18,698 bases of DNA, from contig JAFVCI010000060.1 in the NCBI GenBank assembly GCA_017479315.1, forward strand, positions 1 through 18,698, written 5' to 3'. The notes beneath the pieces are model-generated. The model was not told the DNA's origin, ran no database searches, and saw nothing but the letters and a program-made list of their open reading frames with translations. Position numbers and translations under genes: made by a program. The DNA is from Opitutales bacterium. Its GTDB lineage: Bacteria; Verrucomicrobiota; Verrucomicrobiia; Opitutales; UBA9783. Numbering within the stretch: the first letter of the stretch is position 1; each line of letters begins with the position of its first letter. Below, piece by piece: positions 7,347 to 14,987 of this stretch.

Positions 7347-7350
7347 AGCG

Positions 7351-7887
7351 ATGAGTCGTATAGGTAAATTACCGATTGATTGCGGCGAAAAAGTGACGGT
7401 TACCGTGGATGGTTCGACCGTGACGGTGAAAGGACCGAAGGGGGAGTTGAAACAGACGTTTGCGCCTTGCGTAACTATTCGTCAAGAGGATCGTCATATT
7501 TTGGTAGAGCCGAAGGGTTCCGATCGTTTTTCGTCGGCGATGCACGGTACGGTGCGTGCAATCATTGCCAACATGGTTAAAGGGGTACAAACGCCCTTTT
7601 CGAAAAATTTGGAAATTCAGGGCGTCGGTTTTAAAGCGGCTTTGAACGGTAAATTTCTGGATTTGGCGCTCGGGTATTCGCATCCGATTAAATATCCCGT
7701 TCCGGACGGTATTACCGTTCAGGTGAAAGACGGAACGCAGATTCATGTCGAGGGAGCCGATTGTTGCAAAGTCGGTCAGGTTGCGGCGGATATTAAGCGT
7801 TATTATCCGGTGGAACCGTATAAAGGCAAGGGTGTGCGGATTGTCGGTGAGTATATCCGTCGTAAGGAAGGCAAGAAGAAAGCATAG
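7351..7887 (+). CDS. rplF: 50S ribosomal protein L6 (uL6)
   Basis: L6 binds near the sarcin-ricin loop and factor-binding site. The product has 178 residues, normal length. MSRIGKLPI, VKGPKGEL, the central GVQTPFSKNLEIQGVGFKA, and the C-terminal RYYPVEPYKGKGVRIVGE then RRKEGKKKA match both repeated L6 domains. It starts four bases after rpsH. Confidence 0.97.
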   Translation: MSRIGKLPIDCGEKVTVTVDGSTVTVKGPKGELKQTFAPCVTIRQEDRHILVEPKGSDRFSSAMHGTVRAIIANMVKGVQTPFSKNLEIQGVGFKAALNGKFLDLALGYSHPIKYPVPDGITVQVKDGTQIHVEGADCCKVGQVAADIKRYYPVEPYKGKGVRIVGEYIRRKEGKKKA

Positions 7888-7890
7888 CGT

Positions 7891-8253
7891 ATGAAATTGC
7901 TTGAAAAACAGCGGTTGGAGGCGAAGCGGCGGGCGCGTATCCGTTCGCGCGTTCACGGAACGGCGGATCGTCCGCGTTTGGCTTTATGTCTCTCGAATAA
8001 ACATGCGTATGCGCAGTGCATTGATGATGAGGTCGGGAAGACGTTGGTGTCTTTGTCTTCCATGTCGAAGAATATAAAGTCGCAACGTATAAAGCCGAAC
8101 CGCGCCGGCATGGAGGTGTTGGGGAAGATGTTCGGTGCTCTTTTGAAAGAAAAAGGGATTGAGCGCGTTGTTTTTGATCGTTCGGGTCGGTTATACTTCG
8201 GTTGCGTTCGGACGTTTGCCGATGCCGTTCGTCAACAGGGGATTCAATTTTGA
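7891..8253 (+). CDS. rplR: 50S ribosomal protein L18 (uL18)
   Basis: L18 binds 5S rRNA together with L5. The product has 120 residues. The basic N-terminus KRRARIRSRVHGTADRPRLA, AYAQCIDDEVGKTLVS, and VVFDRSGRLYFGCVRTFADAVRQQGIQF (in parts VVFDRSGRLYFG and ADAVRQQGIQF) are typical. The usual GRV of the end segment reads GCV. Its TGA overlaps the rpsE ATG by one base. Confidence 0.95.
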   Translation: MKLLEKQRLEAKRRARIRSRVHGTADRPRLALCLSNKHAYAQCIDDEVGKTLVSLSSMSKNIKSQRIKPNRAGMEVLGKMFGALLKEKGIERVVFDRSGRLYFGCVRTFADAVRQQGIQF

Positions 8254-8828
8254 TGGATAATTTAGGAATGACAGCGGAAAATGAGCGGGCGGCCGGCGGT
8301 TCGCCGTTGGATTTTTTGACGGAAAAGCGGGAATTGATGCTTTCGGAGGTGCCGGAGGGTTGGGAAGAGCGGACGGTTTGTGTGAACCGTTGTGCGAAGG
8401 TGTCGAAGGGCGGTCGTCGTTTCAGTTTTTCGGTGCTGGTGGTTGCCGGTAATAAAGCGGGTCTGATTGGTTACGGTATCGGGAAAGCGAAGGAGGTGAC
8501 GGATGCCGTTCGCAAGGCAAGCGAAAGTGCCAAGAAGCATGTGTATAAAGTTTCCTTATTGAATAACACTATTCCGCATGTGACTTTGGGTGTTTCCGAC
8601 GGTGGTCGCGTGATGTTAAAGCCTGCGTGCCACGGTACGGGTGTTGTAGCCGGCGGCGGTGTGCGTGCGGTTTTGGAGTTGGCGGGCGTCAAAGATGTAT
8701 TGTCGAAGTCGCTCGGTTCCAAAAACGGTATCGGTGTGGTTTGCGCAACCGTTAAAGCGCTTTTGAAAATGCGTACCAAGCAGCAAATCAATGCGCTTCG
8801 AGCGGCAGAAGCGGATGTGCTCGCGTAG
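8253..8828 (+). CDS. rpsE: 30S ribosomal protein S5 (uS5) with N-terminal extension
   Basis: S5 works in the mRNA entry channel and in decoding accuracy. The product has 191 residues, about 25 more than E. coli S5, the surplus being an acidic N-terminal leader up to about residue 36. The core begins near CVNRCAKVSKGGRRFSF and includes VVAGNKAGLIGYGIGKAKEV, GTGVVAGGGVRAVLELAGV and GSKNGIGVVCATV. The ATG at 8253 overlaps the rplR stop by one base; a second ATG five codons later is possible. rpmD (L30), which normally follows rpsE, is missing: rplO starts 14 bases after the stop. Confidence 0.95.
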   Translation: MDNLGMTAENERAAGGSPLDFLTEKRELMLSEVPEGWEERTVCVNRCAKVSKGGRRFSFSVLVVAGNKAGLIGYGIGKAKEVTDAVRKASESAKKHVYKVSLLNNTIPHVTLGVSDGGRVMLKPACHGTGVVAGGGVRAVLELAGVKDVLSKSLGSKNGIGVVCATVKALLKMRTKQQINALRAAEADVLA

Positions 8829-8842
8829 GGAAAGGAAGTAAA

Positions 8843-9289
8843 ATGCGATTGGATAAATTACCTTTTACGCCTAATCGTTTGAAGAAAAGCAAACGTTTGG
8901 GGTGCGGTCGGGCGTGCGGTCACGGCGAGACGTCGACGCGCGGGAATAAAGGCGGAAATGCACGTTCCGGGTATTCGACGCCTCATAATTTTTCCGGTAT
9001 TCCCTGGTATCGTAAATTTCCGAAGCGCGGTTTTAACAACAGCAATTTCAGGAAGTTGTATCATGTGGTCAATCTGGGGTTGTTGGATTCGGTGTTGCCT
9101 GCGGATTTTTCGGCGATCGTTGACCGAAAAGTGCTATCGGATTTGAAACTTATCGATGAAGATCATCTTCCGATTAAGGTGTTGGGGAATGGCGAGTGGA
9201 AGCGTTCGCTTTCGTTCCGGGTTGGTAAGGTAAGCGAGGGTGCAAAAGCGAAGATTGAGGCGGTCGGCGGTAAAGTGTTGAGTGCTTAA
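8843..9289 (+). CDS. rplO: 50S ribosomal protein L15 (uL15)
   Basis: L15 has a globular C-terminal part and a long basic N-terminal tail that penetrates the 50S subunit. The product has 148 residues. The tail carries GRACGHGETSTRGNKGGNARSG and PWYRKFPKRGFNN (both motifs in residues 20-70), and the end AKAKIEAVGGKV is typical. A GGAAAGGA precedes the ATG. secY follows after six bases, the usual rplO-secY order. Confidence 0.95.
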   Translation: MRLDKLPFTPNRLKKSKRLGCGRACGHGETSTRGNKGGNARSGYSTPHNFSGIPWYRKFPKRGFNNSNFRKLYHVVNLGLLDSVLPADFSAIVDRKVLSDLKLIDEDHLPIKVLGNGEWKRSLSFRVGKVSEGAKAKIEAVGGKVLSA

Positions 9290-9295
9290 CGATCT

Positions 9296-10813
9296 ATGTG
9301 GGTGGCGTTTCTAAACTGTTTTCGAATTCCCGAGCTGAAGCAGCGTATTTTATTCACGCTTTCGTTGCTCTTCGTGGCGCGGATCGGGTGCAACATTCCT
9401 TTGCCCGGGATTGATCCGTCGCCGTTAAAAACTTTTTTCGAATCTCAAAAGGTCGCGGGCGGCGGTCAGTTGATCGGTCTTTACAATCTGTTTACAGGCG
9501 GGGCGTTTCTGAAAGGGGCAATTTTCGGGTTGGGTGTCATGCCCTACATCAGTGCCTCAATTATTTTTCAGTTGTTGGGCGTGATGATGCCGTCGTTGGC
9601 AAAAATGCAACAGGAAGGGGAATTCGGTCGCCAGCGTCTGATGCAGTACACGCGTTATTTGACGTTGTTGATTTGCCTTATCCAAGGCGGACTGTTGGTG
9701 ATGGCGTTGACCAATTATCCCGACAAGTTGTTTCCGGGGTTTGATGCGTCGACGTACGGGTCGATTGCGCTTTACAACGGTTTTTGGTTTTTGTTGGTCA
9801 GTACGTTTCTTTTGTCCACGGGTACCATGATTTTGACATGGTTGGGCGAACAGATTACGCAACACGGCATCGGAAACGGGATTTCGCTGTTGATTACGGT
9901 CGGTATTTTGTCGGGGTTGCCGCAAAGCATGGTGTTGTTTGGTAAAATGTTCACAACACCTTTGGGCGTGGAAGAAGGCGTGCGGTTGGGTTGGCTCCAG
10001 GGGTGCTTGATGATTGCACTGTTGTTTGTCGTGATTGCAGCGATGGTGGCGGTGACGCAGGCGAGCCGTAAAATTGTTGTACAATACGCCAAGCGGGTGG
10101 TCGGTCGAAAGATGTATGGCGGGCAGAGTTCGTTTTTGCCGTTAAAGGTTAATTATGCAGGTGTGATGCCGGTCATTTTTGCGAGTGCGTTGTTGATGTT
10201 TCCGCAACAGTTGTTGGCGTATCTGGGTGCCGCCTTCGGTATTTCGGCGTTTCAGGAATGGTCGATGTTTTTGGTGCAGGGCTCCTCTTTGTATTATACC
10301 GTGTACGGGTTGTTGATTTTGTTGTTCAGCTACTTTTGGGTTTCCATTATGTTTAAGCCGTTGCAGATTGCGGATGAATTGAAAAAGAACGGCGGGTATA
10401 TCCCCGGGGTTCGTCCCGGAGCCGATACGGCGAAGTTTTTGGACTTCGTGATGACGCGTTTGACGTTGGCGGGAGCGATTTTTCTGACGGCGATTGCGCT
10501 GTTTCCGGATATGCTGTACTTTTGGTATAAAATCCCGTATCGCGTGGCGTTGTTTTTCGGCGGGACGGGTACGTTGATTACGGTGGGTGTTCTACTGGAA
10601 ACCACAAAGCAGATGGAGACCTACCTGTTGCAACGGAATTACGAAGGCTTTTTGTCGAAGGGAGCTTTGCGCGGGCGTTCCAATCTTTCTTCGCAGTTTC
10701 AGATGTTGATGAATTCCGAAGATAAGGGAATGCGTTGGCTCTTCGGAACGGTGATTACTTTGTTTGTTGCCGGTTTTGTTGCCTGGGGATTGCAGGTGCT
10801 GTTTTTCAAATAA
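9296..10813 (+). CDS. secY: Protein translocase subunit SecY
   Basis: SecY is the inner-membrane channel of the Sec pathway. The 505-residue product is hydrophobic with about ten membrane segments. Family motifs appear in order: RIPELKQRILFTL at the N-terminus, IPLPGIDP, GNGISLLITVGI, YAGVMPVIFASALLMFP, KNGGYIPGVRPG, and GGTGTLITVGVLLETTKQ followed by the C-terminal LLQRNYEGFL. It is somewhat longer than E. coli SecY (443). The gap to rplO is six bases and no clear Shine-Dalgarno precedes the ATG. map follows after three bases. Confidence 0.97.
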   Translation: MWVAFLNCFRIPELKQRILFTLSLLFVARIGCNIPLPGIDPSPLKTFFESQKVAGGGQLIGLYNLFTGGAFLKGAIFGLGVMPYISASIIFQLLGVMMPSLAKMQQEGEFGRQRLMQYTRYLTLLICLIQGGLLVMALTNYPDKLFPGFDASTYGSIALYNGFWFLLVSTFLLSTGTMILTWLGEQITQHGIGNGISLLITVGILSGLPQSMVLFGKMFTTPLGVEEGVRLGWLQGCLMIALLFVVIAAMVAVTQASRKIVVQYAKRVVGRKMYGGQSSFLPLKVNYAGVMPVIFASALLMFPQQLLAYLGAAFGISAFQEWSMFLVQGSSLYYTVYGLLILLFSYFWVSIMFKPLQIADELKKNGGYIPGVRPGADTAKFLDFVMTRLTLAGAIFLTAIALFPDMLYFWYKIPYRVALFFGGTGTLITVGVLLETTKQMETYLLQRNYEGFLSKGALRGRSNLSSQFQMLMNSEDKGMRWLFGTVITLFVAGFVAWGLQVLFFK

Positions 10814-10816
10814 GCC

Positions 10817-11590
10817 GTGGTAAAGGTTTCGGTCAAAACAGAGGCGGAAATTGACAAAATGCGCGAAGCGGGACGGTGTGCGGCGTTTGTTTTGGATGCG
10901 GTAAAAAAACAGGTCGCTCCCGGCGTTTCGACATGGGATTTGGATCAATTTGCTAAGAAAACCATGGATTCCGTTGGTGCCGTCAGTGCGTCTTACGGAT
11001 ACGGCGGCAAAAAGAATCCGTTTCCCGGTTATATTTGTATTTCGCTGAACGAGGAAGTCGTGCACGGGATCGGGCGAAGAGATCGGGTGATTCGGGAGGG
11101 CGATTTGGTCAGTTTGGATGTGGCGCTGTTTTATAACGGTTTTGCCGGAGACAACACGGTAACGGTTGCGGTCGGAACGGTTGATGGGGAGCGGGAGGCT
11201 TTGTCGAAGGTGACGGAGCAGGCATTGTACCGCGGCATTGAGCAAGCGAAAGAAGGTAATTGTATCGGCGATATTTCGTGGGCGATTCAGTCGTTTGCGG
11301 AAGCGCATCATCTGGGCGTTGTTTGGGAGTTGGTCGGGCACGGTATCGGGAAAGAGATGCACGAAGAGCCACAGGTTCCGAATATCGGTCGTTCGCATAC
11401 GGGTGTGCATTTGAAAGCCGGCATGACCTTGGCAATCGAACCGATGTTGACGTCGGGAGCACCGCGGTTGCGTACGCTGGAAGACGGCTGGACGATCGTG
11501 ACGGCGGACGGGAAGCCGAGTGCGCATTTTGAACATACGGTTTTGATAACAAAAGAGGCACCTGAGATATTGACAAGGGTGAAAAATTGA
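10817..11590 (+). CDS. map: Methionine aminopeptidase, type I
   Basis: This cytoplasmic metallopeptidase removes the N-terminal Met of new proteins. The product has 257 residues and starts with GTG. All five metal ligands align with E. coli MetAP at an offset of four: Asp101 (SLDVAL), Asp112 (GFAGDN), His175 (VGHGIG), Glu208 (AIEPM) and Glu239 (FEHTV); the substrate-side His83 (VVHGI) is also kept. There is no N-terminal zinc-finger or SH3-binding extension, so it is a plain type I enzyme. The secY-map-rpsM order is common; infA and rpmJ, often found between map and rpsM, are absent. No strong Shine-Dalgarno is seen. Confidence 0.96.
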   Translation: MVKVSVKTEAEIDKMREAGRCAAFVLDAVKKQVAPGVSTWDLDQFAKKTMDSVGAVSASYGYGGKKNPFPGYICISLNEEVVHGIGRRDRVIREGDLVSLDVALFYNGFAGDNTVTVAVGTVDGEREALSKVTEQALYRGIEQAKEGNCIGDISWAIQSFAEAHHLGVVWELVGHGIGKEMHEEPQVPNIGRSHTGVHLKAGMTLAIEPMLTSGAPRLRTLEDGWTIVTADGKPSAHFEHTVLITKEAPEILTRVKN

Positions 11591-11596
11591 TACAAA
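11570..11596 (+). promoter_or_regulatory. Candidate internal promoter before rpsM
   Basis: A perfect -35-like TTGACA (11570-11575) lies at the end of map. Fifteen bases later comes TACAAA (11591-11596) preceded by TGA, which resembles an extended -10 (TGnTAnAAn). The spacing is short. It would place transcription of rpsM-rpsK-rpsD-rpoA-rplQ, the alpha operon, under its own start as well as read-through. The match is suggestive only. Confidence 0.3.
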
Positions 11597-11629
11597 GTCA
11601 TTTACGTAAGGGAAGAAAAGCGGAAAAAT

Positions 11630-12007
11630 ATGGCACGATTGATTGGCGTGGAGATACCGGACAATAAAAAATTGCTTTACGCGTTGCCGTACATTTATGG
11701 CATCGGGTTGTCTCGTTCGAAAGAGATTATCGAGGCGACGGGATTAAATCCCGATGATCGTGTGCATACGCTGAAAGAGGATGCTTTAAATAAATTGACG
11801 GAAGCGATTACGCATGCGACGTACCATGTGGAAGGCGATTTGCGTCGCGAGATTATCGGCAACATTAAGCGCCTGCAGAGTATTCGTTGTTATCGCGGTT
11901 TGCGACACATGCGCGGGTTGCCGGTTCGCGGGCAGCGAACCAGTACCAATGCCCGTACGCGCAAAGGAAAACGCAAGACGGTGGGAGTGAAGAGTGCCGA
12001 GAAATAG
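11630..12007 (+). CDS. rpsM: 30S ribosomal protein S13 (uS13)
   Basis: S13 is a 30S head protein forming intersubunit bridges and touching the P-site tRNA with its basic tail. The product has 125 residues. MARLIGVEIPDNKKLLYAL, then YIYGIGLSRSKEI, RRLQSIRCYRGLRH-like KRLQSIRCYRGLRHMRGLPV, and GQRTSTNARTRKGKRKTVG are family hallmarks. It follows map by 39 bases, a space too small for rpmJ or infA. Confidence 0.97.
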   Translation: MARLIGVEIPDNKKLLYALPYIYGIGLSRSKEIIEATGLNPDDRVHTLKEDALNKLTEAITHATYHVEGDLRREIIGNIKRLQSIRCYRGLRHMRGLPVRGQRTSTNARTRKGKRKTVGVKSAEK

Positions 12008-12019
12008 TGCGGAACGGAT

Positions 12020-12634
12020 ATGACGGAAGAAAAATCATCGGTTGAGAGTGTTCCTGCGGAAAAGGCGCAGGAGGGGGTGGCGGCGAGTGTTGCGATGGAA
12101 CCGTCGAAGCATGTGAGAGCTCCGAAAGCAAAGACGGCGGATAAAAAGACGTCCGATGGAATGGTGAAATCTGAGAATAAACAGGAAACACCGCAGGCGG
12201 AAAAGACTGAAAAAGAGACGGCGGAGTCTCTGTTGAAAGAGGGGCTTGAAGAAAATTTAAAGATTAAGCGCGCCAAGGGGAGTAAGAATGTTACGACGGG
12301 TGTATGTCATATTGCGGCGACCTTTAACAATACGAAGGTGGTTTTTTCGGACGTAAAGGGCAATGTGTTGTCGTGGTCGAGCGCCGGGCGTTGCGGTTTC
12401 AAGGGTTCGCGCAAGTCGACGGCTTATGCGGGGCAGGTAGCAACGACGGAAGCGGCAAAAGTGGCGATGGGGCATGGATTGCGCGACGTTTTTGTTGAGG
12501 TAAAAGGACCCGGGATGGGGCGCGATGCCGCCATTCGTACGTTACAAACGGTCGGTTTGTCGGTTTCTGCGATTAAGGACGTGACGCCGATTCCGCACGG
12601 CGGTTGTCGTCCGAAGAAGCGGCGCAGGGTTTAA
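12020..12634 (+). CDS. rpsK: 30S ribosomal protein S11 (uS11) with long N-terminal extension
   Basis: S11 lies on the 30S platform close to the mRNA exit and the anti-Shine-Dalgarno region. The product has 204 residues against about 129 in E. coli. Residues 1 to about 80 form a low-complexity Lys/Glu/Ala-rich extension with no recognisable domain; the core runs from about KGSKNVTTGVCHIAATFNNT to the end and includes GFKGSRKSTAYAGQVA and EVKGPGMGRDAAIRTLQ. The C-terminus reads TPIPHGGCRPKKRRRV: Gly194 replaces the almost invariant Asn (E. coli Asn119) that forms an isoaspartate. A GGAACGG lies upstream of the ATG. The extension shares codon use with the core, so it does not look like a frameshift artefact. 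Confidence 0.96.
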   Translation: MTEEKSSVESVPAEKAQEGVAASVAMEPSKHVRAPKAKTADKKTSDGMVKSENKQETPQAEKTEKETAESLLKEGLEENLKIKRAKGSKNVTTGVCHIAATFNNTKVVFSDVKGNVLSWSSAGRCGFKGSRKSTAYAGQVATTEAAKVAMGHGLRDVFVEVKGPGMGRDAAIRTLQTVGLSVSAIKDVTPIPHGGCRPKKRRRV

Positions 12635-12659
12635 TTTTTTTTGTGAAAGTTTAAGGTAT

Positions 12660-13265
12660 ATGCGTTACACGGGACCTACCACTCGCATCAATCGTCGTTT
12701 TAAAACGATTCTTTTCCCCGCTACCAAGGCGTACGAGCGGAAGCCTTATCTGCCCGGTATTCACGGTGCGCATTTAAGGCGCCGCGTGAGCGATTACGCG
12801 AAGGGCTTAACGGAGAAGCAGAAATTGCGCTTTATGTTCGGTTTGTCCGAGAAGCAGTTTCGTTTAACGTTTGAAAGAGCGAAGCAGGCGCGCGGCGTGA
12901 CAGGTGAGACGTTTTTGCGCCTTCTGGAGTTGCGTCTGGATAATATCGTTTATCGGATGGGACTGGCAAAAACCCGTCGTGCCGCCCGGCAGATGGTTCT
13001 CCACGGGCATGTTCGCGTGAACGGGGAGAAGGTGAGTATTCCGAGTTACATCTGTGAACCCTTGCAAGAGGTTTCCGCCGGCGAGAAAGCGGCGTCGCGC
13101 CAGTTGGCGACGCGCAGTTTGGAAGCCAGTCAGGGGCGGAATTGTCCCGCATGGATGACGGTTCAGTCGGATAAGCTGAAGGGGGTTGTTAATCGTTTGC
13201 CGGTGCGCGAAGAGATGGTGCCGGATATCGATGAACAGCTGATTGTCGAGTTTTACAGTCGTTAA
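12660..13265 (+). CDS. rpsD: 30S ribosomal protein S4 (uS4)
   Basis: S4 nucleates 30S assembly and acts in translational accuracy; in E. coli it represses the alpha operon. The product has 201 residues. MRYTGPTTRINRRF starts it, and the S4 RNA-binding domain is clear at RLDNIVYRMGLAKTRRAARQ, then HGHVRVNGEKV. The N-terminal CxxC zinc pattern of some S4 forms is absent. It ends PDIDEQLIVEFYSR, a standard end. TTAAGG lies before the ATG; the gap to rpsK is 25 bases and T-rich but forms no hairpin. Confidence 0.96.
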   Translation: MRYTGPTTRINRRFKTILFPATKAYERKPYLPGIHGAHLRRRVSDYAKGLTEKQKLRFMFGLSEKQFRLTFERAKQARGVTGETFLRLLELRLDNIVYRMGLAKTRRAARQMVLHGHVRVNGEKVSIPSYICEPLQEVSAGEKAASRQLATRSLEASQGRNCPAWMTVQSDKLKGVVNRLPVREEMVPDIDEQLIVEFYSR

Positions 13266-13277
13266 TTTTTTGTTTTC

Positions 13278-14264
13278 ATGGCTAAGAGACTGGGAAAGTT
13301 TGAGTTACCGAAGCGGTTGGTGCGCGTGGAAGAAACCGCAACGCCGACCTTTGCGTGTTTTATTGCCGAGCCGTTCGAAAAGGGGTTCGGGCATACGATC
13401 GGTAATGCTTTGCGTCGAATTTTGCTGAGTGCGATTGAAGGGGGTGCGATTGCGTCCGTCAAAATCGAGGGTTTCAGTCATGAATTTCAATGTTGCGACG
13501 GTGTTTTGGAAGATGCGACGGAGATTGTGTTAAATCTGAAGCAGGTGCATTTGAAGATGTCTTCCCATGAACCCGTCATGTTGCATATCGACGTCAATAA
13601 GGCGGGTGCGGTGACGGCGGGAGATATCAAAGCACCTGCCGGTGTGGAGGTTGTGAACCCCGAGCAGTTAATTTGCACGTTGACGAAGAAGCATCATTTT
13701 CAGGCGGATCTGAAGGCAATGTTGGGTCGCGGCTATCGATTGGCGGAAGAGAATAAGGAAAGCGATCAACCGTTAGGCGTGATTGCCATCGACAGTTTAT
13801 TCAGCCCCGTGACGCGTGTGGGGTATCGTGTGGAGGATGCACGTGTCGGTCAAATGACCGATTTTGATAAGTTGATTTTGGAAATTTCAACCGACGGGCG
13901 CATATCGCCGGAGGAAGCGCTGAAGGATGCGGTTGCAATTTTGCGTCATCATTTGGACGTGTTCGATTGCATTTCTTCCGGTATAGTTGAAGTGGATGAT
14001 GAGGCGCTTAATACAGAGGGTGAGGAAAATCGCCTGCGTAAGTTACTCGGTATGAGCGTTAACGAAATTGAATTGTCGGTGCGTGCGATCAACTGTCTCA
14101 ATAATGCGGGTATTTTGACTGTCGGCGAGCTGGTGAGTAAATCGGAGGCGGAGATGTTAAAGTATCGTAACTTCGGAAAGAAGTCGCTGACGGAGATCAA
14201 GAATCGCCTGGAGCAGTTGGGGCTTTCGCTCGGAATGAAAATCGGCGAAGATTTAGCGAATTAG
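13278..14264 (+). CDS. rpoA: DNA-directed RNA polymerase subunit alpha
   Basis: The alpha subunit dimer is the scaffold for RNA polymerase assembly, and its C-terminal domain binds UP elements and activators. The product has 328 residues, normal length. The N-terminal domain shows FEKGFGHTIGNALRRILLS, a dimerisation signature, and VTRVGYRVEDARVGQ. The C-terminal domain keeps the DNA-contact residues, offset by four from E. coli: Arg269 and Asn272 (SVRAINCL) and Gly300, Lys302, Ser303 (GKKSLTEIK). The ATG is preceded by a T-rich stretch with no visible Shine-Dalgarno. It is the fourth gene of the alpha operon block; rplQ follows after 60 bases. Confidence 0.97.
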   Translation: MAKRLGKFELPKRLVRVEETATPTFACFIAEPFEKGFGHTIGNALRRILLSAIEGGAIASVKIEGFSHEFQCCDGVLEDATEIVLNLKQVHLKMSSHEPVMLHIDVNKAGAVTAGDIKAPAGVEVVNPEQLICTLTKKHHFQADLKAMLGRGYRLAEENKESDQPLGVIAIDSLFSPVTRVGYRVEDARVGQMTDFDKLILEISTDGRISPEEALKDAVAILRHHLDVFDCISSGIVEVDDEALNTEGEENRLRKLLGMSVNEIELSVRAINCLNNAGILTVGELVSKSEAEMLKYRNFGKKSLTEIKNRLEQLGLSLGMKIGEDLAN

Positions 14265-14324
14265 GCGGAGTGTTTGCGATTTTGAGAGTGGAGAGTTCGG
14301 TAGGGATTTAAAAAAAGGTTGTTT

Positions 14325-14918
14325 ATGCGTCATTTAAAGCATCATTTTCAGTTGAGCGTCAAGCAGGAGCATCGCAAAAGTTTGATGGCGAATTTGGCTT
14401 CGCAGTTGTTTTTGCACGAAAAAATTAAAACAACCTTGATTAAAGCCAAGGCGTTGCGCCCTTTTGCCGAACGCATTATCACCTTGGCGAAGCGCGCGGC
14501 TTTGGCCGAGAAGCCCGAGCAAAAATTGCATTGTCGTCGTTTGGCGATTGCGCGCATTCGTAACGAAGCCGCCGTTAAAAAGCTTTTCGACGAAACGGTT
14601 TCGCAATTTTTAAAGCGCGATGGCGGGTATACGCGCATTTATAAATTGATGTCGCGCGTGGGTGACGGTGCACCGATGGCGTTGATACAGTTGGTGGAAG
14701 CTCCTTCCGAAAAGCGTCGTTCGACGAAACGCTCGAAAGTTGCCAAGACAAAGGCGTCGCAGGCAGATTCGGCGGAGAAGTCCGTAGCGGAAGCGGTCGA
14801 AACGGCGGCGGTTGAAGAAGTCGCAGGCGAGTCTCAGGGAGTTGCTGTTGCAACACAGGGCGAAGCGAAAGACGAAGCATCGTTCGTTCCGTCCGACGAA
14901 AAAGCACCCGAAGCGTAG
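14325..14918 (+). CDS. rplQ: 50S ribosomal protein L17 (bL17) with C-terminal tail
   Basis: L17 lies at the rim of the peptide exit tunnel. The product has 197 residues. Residues 1 to about 123 are the normal protein: MRHLKHHFQLSVKQEHRKSL, FLHEKIKTTLIKAKALRPFAE, and DGGYTRIYKLMSRVGDGAPMALIQLVE (from KRDGGYTRI to IQLVE). The last 74 residues form a Lys-rich then Glu/Ala-rich tail without a recognisable fold. The ATG at 14325 was chosen over the in-frame TTG at 14319 since MRHLKH is the conserved start and an AAAAAAAGG stretch precedes it. This is the last ribosomal gene of the block. Confidence 0.96.
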   Translation: MRHLKHHFQLSVKQEHRKSLMANLASQLFLHEKIKTTLIKAKALRPFAERIITLAKRAALAEKPEQKLHCRRLAIARIRNEAAVKKLFDETVSQFLKRDGGYTRIYKLMSRVGDGAPMALIQLVEAPSEKRRSTKRSKVAKTKASQADSAEKSVAEAVETAAVEEVAGESQGVAVATQGEAKDEASFVPSDEKAPEA

Positions 14919-14987
14919 GGCGATTCTGGTCGAAGTTGGTAATTTTTTTGGTTTTCGCCTGTTTTATAGGTGAGGCGGTCGGTTGTT

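Noticed and set aside
7369..7956. 195-codon minus-strand open frame opposite rplF
   Set aside because: It is antisense to L6, which is certain, and its Arg/His/Thr-rich translation has no family features.
10592..11536. 314-codon minus-strand open frame opposite secY and map
   Set aside because: It lies fully antisense to two well-identified genes, and its translation is rich in Arg, His and Gln with no recognisable motif. It is a by-product of biased codon use on the plus strand.
14919..14960. Possible terminator between rplQ and the zeta-like gene
   Set aside because: GGCGA and TCGCC can pair only across a loop of about 31 bases and the T run lies inside the loop, so it is not a convincing terminator.
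14970..14987. Upstream GTG start for the zeta-like protein
   Set aside because: No Shine-Dalgarno fits before it and it adds only six residues; the ATG at 14988 is more likely.
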